Assembly: GCA_023264755.1 (NCBI GenBank)
Contig: JAHFVB010000307.1
Location: 1-6,400 of the forward strand
Reading direction: 5' to 3'
DNA length: 6,400 nt
From: Mycobacterium sp.
Lineage (GTDB): Bacteria; Actinomycetota; Actinomycetes; Mycobacteriales; Mycobacteriaceae
The translations under genes and the position numbers were made by a program. The notes below the pieces were generated by a model. That model was not told where the DNA came from and did no database searches. It was given only the letters and a program-made list of their open reading frames with translations. Positions within the stretch are counted from its first letter, which is position 1; every line of letters begins with the position of its first letter. This document shows positions 1 to 5,234 of the stretch, one piece after another.

Positions 1-93
1 GAGCTGTCGCGACGTGAGTCCGTCGTCGGCCCGGGCGAGCAGTTCCCTGGCGGCCGCCCTGAGGTCGTCGTGCAGCGCTCGCATGCTCGACAT
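1..93 (-). CDS. Start of a fourth operon gene, probably another acyl-CoA dehydrogenase (partial, runs off left edge)
   Basis: Thirty-one codons are open on the minus strand from an ATG at 93 to the window edge, beginning MSSMRALHDDLRAAARELLA. The ATG shares one base with the TGA stop of the preceding dehydrogenase gene (TGATG), the same kind of tight junction seen through the rest of the operon, which is the main reason to call it a gene. No Shine-Dalgarno sequence is visible, as is common at re-initiation junctions. A second in-frame ATG at 84 is an alternative start. The amphipathic, Ala/Leu/Arg-rich helix resembles the first helix of the acyl-CoA dehydrogenase N-terminal domain, and the context fits a fourth FadE subunit, possibly a second non-catalytic partner. 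The fragment is too short to prove the family; only the existence of a coupled gene is well supported. Confidence 0.55.
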   Translation of the reverse strand, partial: MSSMRALHDDLRAAARELLARADDGLTSRQL

Positions 94-1283
94 CACGTAT
101 GCGCCGGTTCCCGAGGCAACCCCAGCCCTCGCTCGGCGATGATGGTGCGCTGAATCTCGCTGGCACCGCCGGGAATCGTCCACTCCCACGATCCGATGAA
201 GTCCAGCGCCCACGCCCCCGACTCCCAGCCACTCGACATGGACTTGGTGAGCACGGTCTGGGCCGGCAGCCCGGCGAGCTCCGCGCCGAAGTCGGTCATC
301 CGTTGCAGCAGTTCGCTGTAGTACAGCTTGACGATCGACGGGTCGGCAGGTCCGAGCGACCCCGCGTCGTGTCCCTCGACGACCTTCCGGCACAGCGCGC
401 GTAGCCCGGTGAGCTCGATGTCGAAGGTGGCCAGCGCATCCCGGACGGAATCGTCGTCGAGCGGGCGGGTGCCGTCGGGCCGCGGGCGAGCGCATTCATC
501 GAGCAGCCAACGGAATCCGGCGTTGCCGAGCCGCTCGGCCAACTCGAGCATCGTCATGGCGCGCTCGGCGCCCAACGTCTGCTGGGCCACCTGCCAGCCC
601 TGGTGTTCGGGGCCGACGAGGTTCGCCGCGGGAATCGCGACGTCGTCGAGGAACACCTCGCAGAAGTGTGAGTCGCCGATGGCGTTGCGGATGGGTCGGA
701 CGTCGATGCCCGGCGTCTTCATGTCCATCAAGAAGTACGAAATGCCCTTGCGTTTCGGCGCATCGGGGTCGGTGCGGGCCAGCAGTAGACACCAGTCCGC
801 GTGGAGTCCGCCGCTGGCCCACAACTTCTGCCCGGTGACGATGAACTCGTCGCCGCGGCGGCGGGCGCTGGTGCGCAGCGCGGCGAGGTCGGAGCCCGCC
901 TCGGGTTCGGAGAACCCCTGCACCCAGAGTTCACCGTCGAGGATGGCGGGCAGGTGGCGCCGACGTTGGGCGTCGGTCCCCGCCAACAGCAGGGTCGAGG
1001 CCGCGTGGTGGATCCCCACGAAGGCCAACACCAGTCGCGGTGCGTCGTGAGCGGCCAACTCTTGATACAGCACGACCTGTTCGCCGACTGACATGCCACC
1101 GCCCCACTCGCGTGGCCAATGGGGAACTGCGAAGCCTGCGGCGTGGAGTTCGGCGAACCACGCCTTCTGGAACGCGACGAATTCGGCCTCGCCGACCCCG
1201 GCCTGCGTGGCGCGCCAGTCGGGCGGCACGTGGTCGGTACACCATTGGCGTACGCGGTCGCGGAACGCCTCGAGGTCGCTCAC
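93..1283 (-). CDS. Acyl-CoA dehydrogenase, FadE type, probable catalytic subunit (396 aa)
   Basis: This flavoenzyme family introduces a trans-2,3 double bond into acyl-CoA thioesters in beta-oxidation. I chose the GTG at 1283 because it overlaps the upstream stop by 4 bp (GTGA), has AGGTGA 7 nt upstream (1291-1296), and gives the usual N-terminus (VSDLEAFRDRVRQW). The longer open frame upstream is Arg/Pro-rich read-through inside the preceding gene. Domains run in the usual order: N-terminal helices (about 1-115), a beta domain with the flavin/substrate motif FSEPEAGSDLAAL (124-136) and GQKLWASG (151-158), then a C-terminal helical domain with PGGASEIQRTIIAERGLGLP (371-390). The position of the MCAD-type catalytic Glu (YEGT) is Gly372, so the base is more likely Glu240 (LGAERAM), aligned with the Glu of isovaleryl-/long-chain-CoA dehydrogenases. 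RxxFGQ and QxxGGxG, which bind FAD-ADP across the dimer, are absent, so a partner subunit is expected. Confidence 0.93.
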   Translation of the reverse strand: MSDLEAFRDRVRQWCTDHVPPDWRATQAGVGEAEFVAFQKAWFAELHAAGFAVPHWPREWGGGMSVGEQVVLYQELAAHDAPRLVLAFVGIHHAASTLLLAGTDAQRRRHLPAILDGELWVQGFSEPEAGSDLAALRTSARRRGDEFIVTGQKLWASGGLHADWCLLLARTDPDAPKRKGISYFLMDMKTPGIDVRPIRNAIGDSHFCEVFLDDVAIPAANLVGPEHQGWQVAQQTLGAERAMTMLELAERLGNAGFRWLLDECARPRPDGTRPLDDDSVRDALATFDIELTGLRALCRKVVEGHDAGSLGPADPSIVKLYYSELLQRMTDFGAELAGLPAQTVLTKSMSSGWESGAWALDFIGSWEWTIPGGASEIQRTIIAERGLGLPREPAHT

Positions 1284-2218
1284 GACGCGGTCACCTGGTC
1301 GGTGCCGAACAACCCGGTGAGGCCGGCCCGGCCGATTCGTCGCGTCAATAGGTCTCGCGTCGCCGAGAGCCCAAAGGGCAGGCGGCGCAAGGGCTGACTG
1401 TAACGCGACAGCCAGGACAGCGTGGTCTCGTCGCAGAATCCGACGGCGCCGTGCAGCTGGTGGGTCACCCGGAACACCACTTCGGCAGCCTCCAGTGCGG
1501 CCATCCGGAGGGCCAGTGCGTCGTCGACGGCCTCCCGGCGGCCAGTACCGATGCTCCACAGTGCGTACTTGGCGAGCATCTCGAGGCCGGCGCGTTCGAC
1601 TTCGCCGTCGGTCAATTGGAACTGCACGCTCTGGAATCCGGACAGCGGCTGCCCGAACTGGTGACGCGACTGGACGTGGGCGACGGTGAGGGCCAGCGCC
1701 CGATCGAGCATGCCGAGCAGTGTCCAGCAGGGCAGCACCAGCGCCAGCGCGAGGTCACCACGACCGGCGTCGTCGAGTGGAGTCAGCTCCAGGTGCGCGA
1801 CGAATGCCGGTTCGGCGCTACCCAGCCCGGTCACCGTGCTGCGCCGTCCGTCCAACGTGACTGCCGCCCAGCCGATGTCGATGCCGCCGATGGCCGCCGC
1901 CTGCCGTGTACCGGATACGACGACGAGCCCGTCGGCGGCCGCGTCGGCCGGTCGGGACAGCCGTTCGGCGACGGGGTAGGGCAGGGCCCAGTAGCCCGCG
2001 CTGCGGCACAATGCCGCCGCCGCCTCCAGGGAGTCGGCGTCGCCGCGTGGCTCGAGCTCCCACGCGCCCAGCTCGGCCAGGACGCCGTCCGTCAGGGCTG
2101 CCCGCGCCGCCGGATTGGCTTCGGCGCGCTGCACCAAGGCATCGCCACCGGCCGCCTCGAAGGCCCGCAGCGCCTGTGCGCCGTACTCCGTGGCCTCGGC
2201 GCAGAGCTCGGTGATCAT
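1280..2218 (-). CDS. Short acyl-CoA dehydrogenase-family protein, probable non-catalytic (beta) subunit (312 aa)
   Basis: At 312 aa it is some 70-80 residues shorter than a normal acyl-CoA dehydrogenase. The ATG at 2218 overlaps the upstream TGA by 4 bp (ATGA), and its own stop overlaps the next GTG, so it is sandwiched between two longer dehydrogenases. The open frame upstream of 2218 is low-quality Arg/Pro-rich sequence and was rejected. The N-terminal half is degenerate: there is no FSEPEAGSD and no QKxW flavin motif. The C-terminal half is typical, with SRHQFGQPLSGFQ (R185, F188-Q190) and THQLHGAVGF (252-261). In canonical homotetramers these two elements hold the ADP half of FAD in the neighbouring subunit. 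The catalytic Glu position is about Ala159, and the C-terminus has no YEGT. It therefore looks like the accessory half of an alpha2beta2 enzyme, like the small partners among the mycobacterial FadE26/27, FadE28/29 and FadE31/32/33 pairs. The family is well supported; the subunit role is inferred. Confidence 0.88.
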   Translation of the reverse strand: MITELCAEATEYGAQALRAFEAAGGDALVQRAEANPAARAALTDGVLAELGAWELEPRGDADSLEAAAALCRSAGYWALPYPVAERLSRPADAAADGLVVVSGTRQAAAIGGIDIGWAAVTLDGRRSTVTGLGSAEPAFVAHLELTPLDDAGRGDLALALVLPCWTLLGMLDRALALTVAHVQSRHQFGQPLSGFQSVQFQLTDGEVERAGLEMLAKYALWSIGTGRREAVDDALALRMAALEAAEVVFRVTHQLHGAVGFCDETTLSWLSRYSQPLRRLPFGLSATRDLLTRRIGRAGLTGLFGTDQVTAS

Positions 2219-3384
2219 CGCGTCGCCAACATCGAACGCGACAGCAGGATGCGCTGCATTTCGATGCTGCCCGAGGAGACGGTGGCGGCCTGTGAGTAGC
2301 GCCAGTGGTCCGCCACTTCGCGACGGAACGTCGTTGCCGCTGAGGTGGTTTCGGTGTCGGGCAGTTCGGCGGCGAGCTCCATCAGCACCTCTGCACTGTC
2401 CTGGTCGAGCTTGGTGACGGCGATCCGGTAGGCGGCGACGTCGGTGGGGGCGACCCGGCCCTCGCTCTGCAGCGACACCAGTCGGTACGCCAACAGCCGG
2501 GCCCGCCGGCAATGCGTCAGCATTCGGGCCCAGCGCCCGCGCAGCTCGGCGGGCAGCTCATCCCACCGTGTGTCGAGCACGGTCGAGGCCAGCTGCAGCA
2601 GCCGTTCGCAGCGCGCATAGCGGGCGATCCCCAACCGTTCGAACGACAGTACGTCGGCGACGATCGACCAGCCGTCGTCGACGGTGCCGAGTACGTCGGC
2701 GTCGCAGACGTGAAGGTCGTCGAAGAAGACCTCGTTGAGGTGGTGTGGGCCCAGCATGGCGCGGATCGGCCGGACCGTGATGGCGGGGTCGCTCATCGGG
2801 ACGAGGAATATCGTCAGACCCTGTTGCTTCCTCTGGATGGCGCCCTGCCCCACCTTGGTGGTGCGGGCCAACAGGAAGCACCACTGCGCCATGGTGGCGT
2901 ACGAGGTCCAGATCTTCTGGCCGTTGATGACCCAGCCGTCGTCGACTCGGGTGGCGGTGGTGCGCAACGAGGCCAGGTCGGACCCTGCCTCCGGCTCGCT
3001 GAAGCCCTGACACCAGATCGCCTCGCCGCGGGCGATGGGGGGCAGGTGCTTGCGCTGCTGTTCGGCGGTGCCGTGGCGCATGATCGTCGGGCCGACCCAG
3101 TTCACGCCCATGTACTGCGCGCCGCGCGGCTCGTGGTGCGCCCACATCTCTTCCCGCACGACGGTCTGTTCCCAGACCGACGATCCGCGGCCGCCGAACT
3201 CCTCGGGCCACGACATGCACAGCAGCCCCTGCTCGGCGAGCGTTCGGCAGAAGGATTGGGCGAATTCGAGATCCGCGGGGTCGTCGGTGAAGGCGCCCAA
3301 GAAGTCCTGCGGCACCCGTTCGTTCAGCAGTTCGCGAAGCTCGTGGCGCAGGTCCGTCGCCGCCTTGCCCAGCTCGAAGTCCAC
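2215..3384 (-). CDS. Acyl-CoA dehydrogenase, FadE type, probable catalytic subunit, first gene of the operon (389 aa)
   Basis: The protein starts at GTG 3384 (VDFELGKAATDLRHEL), 47 bp from the divergent regulator; no clear Shine-Dalgarno is present, only a weak CGGAC. Helices fill about residues 1-120. The flavin/acyl-CoA motif FSEPEAGSDLASL lies at 128-140, NGQKIWTSYA at 154-163 and the lipid-dehydrogenase-like FFDDLHV at 220-226. The C-terminal domain has SFERLGIARY, with Glu249 aligned to the isovaleryl-CoA dehydrogenase-type base, and ends SSGSIEMQRILLSRSML, where the MCAD-type Glu is replaced by Ser371. RxxFGQ and QxxGGxG are missing, replaced by TRWDELPAEL and FRREVADHW. It probably oxidises an acyl-CoA in the cytoplasm together with the 312-aa subunit encoded next. 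It is first behind the palindromic operator, so it is likely regulated by the divergent GntR protein. The natural substrate, whether branched, steroid side-chain or terpenoid acyl-CoA, cannot be told from sequence. Confidence 0.93.
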   Translation of the reverse strand: MDFELGKAATDLRHELRELLNERVPQDFLGAFTDDPADLEFAQSFCRTLAEQGLLCMSWPEEFGGRGSSVWEQTVVREEMWAHHEPRGAQYMGVNWVGPTIMRHGTAEQQRKHLPPIARGEAIWCQGFSEPEAGSDLASLRTTATRVDDGWVINGQKIWTSYATMAQWCFLLARTTKVGQGAIQRKQQGLTIFLVPMSDPAITVRPIRAMLGPHHLNEVFFDDLHVCDADVLGTVDDGWSIVADVLSFERLGIARYARCERLLQLASTVLDTRWDELPAELRGRWARMLTHCRRARLLAYRLVSLQSEGRVAPTDVAAYRIAVTKLDQDSAEVLMELAAELPDTETTSAATTFRREVADHWRYSQAATVSSGSIEMQRILLSRSMLATR

Positions 3385-3399
3385 GCGTCCGATCGTAGG

Positions 3400-3419
3400 G
3401 CAATCCTTATAAGTATTGC
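3400..3419. promoter_or_regulatory. Palindromic operator in the divergent promoter region
   Basis: The sequence GCAATCCTTATAAGTATTGC forms an inverted repeat centred between 3409 and 3410, with 9 of 10 base pairs matching (3405/3414 is the only mismatch) and no spacer. It is an AT-rich island in very GC-rich DNA and lies in the 47-bp gap between the divergent dehydrogenase and regulator genes. A direct repeat AGTATT (3412-3417 and 3421-3426) extends it towards the regulator. Dimeric GntR/FadR proteins bind short palindromes in just this setting, so the site is probably bound by the adjacent regulator and would affect both promoters. It does not spell the usual TGGTnnnACCA-like FadR-type half-sites, so the assignment rests on symmetry and position. 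Confidence 0.65.
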
Positions 3420-3425
3420 TAGTAT
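3420..3425 (+). promoter_or_regulatory. Probable -10 element for the regulator, predicting a leaderless mRNA
   Basis: TAGTAT fits the actinobacterial TANNNT -10 pattern and ends 6 bp before the A of the ATG at 3432. That is the usual distance from a -10 box to the transcription start, so transcription would begin at or very near the start codon. No Shine-Dalgarno precedes the ATG, which agrees. The box abuts the palindrome, so a protein bound there would block RNA polymerase. No convincing -35 is seen, as is common in mycobacterial promoters. Confidence 0.5.
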
Positions 3426-3431
3426 TCGTCC

Positions 3432-4214
3432 ATGATTGTGGGGCCGGGGCGTGTGCCGCAGCGCCGCATCGCCGAAACGGTGGCGGCCGAACTGCGTCAG
3501 CGCATCCTCACCGGAAGTGGGGCCGATCGGTTGCCCACCCAGGACCAGCTGGTTCGCGAGTTCGGGGTCAGCTACCCGTCGGTACGCGAAGCGCTGCGCA
3601 TCCTGGAGACCGAGGGGCTCGTGACGGTGCGGCGGGGCAGCGTCGGGGGTGCCGAGATCCATCGACCGGACCAGTCTTCGGGCGCATATCACCTCGGGCT
3701 GGTGCTGCAAGGTGCCGGCGTCACGCTGGGGGATCTCGCCGAGGGGTTGCAGCTGCTCGAACCGCTGTGCGCGGCCGAGGTCGCCCGCCGGGCCGATCGT
3801 GCGACGGCCGTCGTTCCAGTCCTGATGGCCAACGTCGACGCGTCGGCCGAAGCGGTGTCCGACGGCGTCGCCTTCACCCGCATCGCTCGTGAATTCCACG
3901 ACCTCGTGGTGGCTTTCACGCCCAACGACACCATGCGCCATGTCGTGCGCAGCCTGGTGGCGCTGTGGTCGGCGCAGGAGCAGCAGTGGGCGGCGGCAGT
4001 GACCAGGCGCGGGGAGTACCCCGTCGTGGCAGACGCCCGGGCCGCCGTGCGGACACACCGAAGGCTCGTCGACGAGATCGCGGCGGGCCGGGCCGAGGAA
4101 GCCGAGCGCGTCGCCCGCAGTCACCTGGCCGCCACCCAGACCCATTTGCTCGAACGGTTCACCGACGGTGTCGTCGACGCGGCGCCGGCACGGGCGGGGT
4201 GGGGCGCGGGCTAG
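3432..4214 (+). CDS. GntR-family transcriptional regulator, FadR/FCD subgroup (260 aa)
   Basis: This is a cytoplasmic DNA-binding regulator. The N-terminal winged helix-turn-helix spans about residues 9-78: RIAETVAAELRQRILTG, then LPTQDQLVREFGVSYPSVREALRILETEGLV with the recognition helix near 48-58, and a wing VRRGSVGGAEI. The all-helical C-terminal ligand domain (about 95-245) has the FCD landmarks EFHDLV (H156), RTHRRLVDEIAAGRAEEAERV (H209) and RSHL (H231). FCD proteins usually add an Asp four residues before the first His to complete a metal site; here that position is Ala152, so metal-dependent acid binding may be altered. The ATG at 3432 matches the leaderless promoter; GTG codons at 3438 and 3453 are less likely starts. 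The gene is transcribed away from the fadE operon, so it most likely represses that operon and itself, released by an acyl-CoA or organic acid. The ligand is unknown. Confidence 0.92.
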   Translation: MIVGPGRVPQRRIAETVAAELRQRILTGSGADRLPTQDQLVREFGVSYPSVREALRILETEGLVTVRRGSVGGAEIHRPDQSSGAYHLGLVLQGAGVTLGDLAEGLQLLEPLCAAEVARRADRATAVVPVLMANVDASAEAVSDGVAFTRIAREFHDLVVAFTPNDTMRHVVRSLVALWSAQEQQWAAAVTRRGEYPVVADARAAVRTHRRLVDEIAAGRAEEAERVARSHLAATQTHLLERFTDGVVDAAPARAGWGAG

Positions 4215-4218
4215 CTCG

Positions 4219-4872
4219 CTAAGAGTTTCGCAGGGTGTCCCAGTCGTGTTCGGCCTCCAAGGTGGCGATCGCACGACTGGTGCGCTCCTTCATCACCAAT
4301 GTGAAGACGACGCCGACCACGATCGCGAGCACCAGCGCGATCCAGGAGAATCTGGACATCCACTTCTCGGCGGCCAAGCCCAGGTAGTAGACGACCGCGG
4401 TGGTACCGCCAGCCCAGAACACCGCTCCAGTTGCGTTGGCCGCCAAGAACCTCGGGTAGGGCATCTTCAGTGCGCCCGCGAGCGGCCCCGCGAAGATGCG
4501 GAGCAGCGCGATGAACCGGCCGAAGAACACCGCCCACCCGCCCCACCGGTTGAAGAGCTGCTTGGCCAACGCGACGTGGCCGGGACCGAAGTGCTTCGGG
4601 AAGCGTCGCCCGAGGCGTTCGAACAACCCCATGCCGTAACGGTGGCCGATGCTGTACCCGATCGTGTCGCCGACGATGGCTCCGATGGTGGCTGCGGCGC
4701 CGACGCCCACGGGGCTGATGTCCAGGGTGTGGCGCGAGGCCAGCAGCGCCGCGGCGACGAGCGCGATCTCGCCGGGCAACGGGATACCCAGGCTCTCCAG
4801 GCCGATGATCAACCCGACCACGGCGTAGACCGCCCACGGCGGAATGGTCTGCAGCAGCGATTCCACGTTCAC
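4219..4872 (-). CDS. DedA-family (VTT domain) integral membrane protein (217 aa)
   Basis: DedA proteins are polytopic inner-membrane proteins, and several act as flippases that recycle undecaprenyl phosphate or other polyprenyl and phospholipid carriers and support membrane homeostasis. Family signatures are clear: E26 followed by GIPLPGE (29-35), GDTIGYSIGHRYG (68-80), and GRFIALLRIFAGPLAG (118-133) with R119, R125 and the re-entrant Gly-Pro. Hydrophobic segments lie near 13-30, 36-46, 55-68, 112-134, 143-166 and 176-194, and the C-terminus (195-217) is charged and probably cytoplasmic. The length is typical of the family. The start is uncertain: GTG at 4872 is followed by another GTG at 4866, and neither has a strong Shine-Dalgarno. 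It sits 59 bp downstream of the 100-aa gene on the same strand, so it may be read from the fadD operon, and it converges on the regulator with 4 bp between stop codons and no visible terminator hairpin. No direct link to acyl-CoA oxidation is evident. Confidence 0.92.
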   Translation of the reverse strand: MNVESLLQTIPPWAVYAVVGLIIGLESLGIPLPGEIALVAAALLASRHTLDISPVGVGAAATIGAIVGDTIGYSIGHRYGMGLFERLGRRFPKHFGPGHVALAKQLFNRWGGWAVFFGRFIALLRIFAGPLAGALKMPYPRFLAANATGAVFWAGGTTAVVYYLGLAAEKWMSRFSWIALVLAIVVGVVFTLVMKERTSRAIATLEAEHDWDTLRNS

Positions 4873-4931
4873 CCGGTAAGGATGCCTGACGATTCGGCGA
4901 TCGCGTGGATGCGCAGCGGGTCGCGGCGGTG

Positions 4932-5234
4932 TTAGTCGCTGGCGGGCAGGGGTTTGGCTTCTTTGAGTTGCATGGGTGTGGTGCCGATGGATGGGGTGCC
5001 GGTGCCGGCCTTGGTGACCAGGACTTCGGCGCCGGTGTCGTCGACGTAGCGTTTGCCCATCAGGGCGCCGCCGGCGAACTGCTCGTCGAGGGTGAGGCTG
5101 GGGTCGGTGGGGGTGCCGATGGGGACGACGGGGGCGCCGCCGACGCGTAGGTCGTCGAGGCTGTCGGTACTGCGCACCACGATGAGTTGGGTGTCGCAGA
5201 CCTGGCTCTGTAGGCGGGTTCCGTTCTTGATCAT
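4932..5234 (-). CDS. Small protein coupled to the acyl-CoA synthetase gene, function unknown (100 aa)
   Basis: The ATG at 5234 overlaps the synthetase stop codon (ATGA) and has a perfect AAGGAG 5 nt upstream (5240-5245), the best ribosome-binding site in the window, so it is a real and probably well-translated gene. There is no signal peptide or membrane segment. The first 40 residues look like short beta strands, GTRLQSQVCDTQLIVV (5-20) and DLRVGGAPVVPIG (28-40). They match the spacing of a desulforedoxin-type iron-binding knuckle (CxxC...LxCCGxPM), but only Cys13 survives; the other positions are Ser10, Val31 and Gly32. The second half has GKRYVDD (60-66), AEVLVTKAGTG (69-79) and a KEAKPLPASD tail. 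From memory, similar small proteins accompany FadD genes in other actinobacteria, but no function is known to me. A role linked to the synthetase, such as folding, binding or delivery, is inference from coupling only. Confidence 0.85.
   Translation of the reverse strand: MIKNGTRLQSQVCDTQLIVVRSTDSLDDLRVGGAPVVPIGTPTDPSLTLDEQFAGGALMGKRYVDDTGAEVLVTKAGTGTPSIGTTPMQLKEAKPLPASD

Noticed and set aside
328..1050. 240-aa open frame on the plus strand
   Set aside because: It is antisense to the 396-aa dehydrogenase with Ser/Arg-rich, domain-free sequence; high-GC third-position bias creates such shadows.
1284..1559. N-terminal extension of the 396-aa dehydrogenase to an upstream ATG
   Set aside because: The extra 92 residues are Arg/Pro-rich, lie in the coding region of the previous gene, and the GTG at 1283 has a good ribosome-binding site and GTGA overlap.
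1451..2299. 282-aa open frame on the plus strand
   Set aside because: It mirrors the coding frame of the 312-aa protein and shows no recognisable motifs or ribosome-binding site.
2219..2512. N-terminal extension of the 312-aa protein
   Set aside because: The extra residues are low-complexity read-through of the preceding gene; the ATGA junction at 2215-2218 gives the natural start.
2512..3435. 307-aa open frame on the plus strand, ending inside the regulator start
   Set aside because: It is the antisense shadow of the 389-aa dehydrogenase, whose motifs are unmistakable.
4205..4225. Possible bidirectional terminator between the convergent stop codons
   Set aside because: Only the short GCTAGC palindrome is present; no stem-loop of useful length and no T-tract on either strand.
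3324..4274. 316-aa open frame on the minus strand through the regulator gene
   Set aside because: It is antisense to the regulator and runs across the divergent promoter into the dehydrogenase in another frame; no domain is recognisable.
4897..4904. GCGATCGC palindrome between the 100-aa gene and the DedA gene
   Set aside because: An 8-bp palindrome of this composition is common in GC-rich DNA; there is no loop, T-run or promoter box to make it a terminator or operator.
4168..4935. 255-aa open frame on the plus strand across the DedA gene
   Set aside because: It is rich in Arg/Glu/Gln/Asp, a typical complement of a membrane-protein gene; the opposite strand has full DedA signatures.
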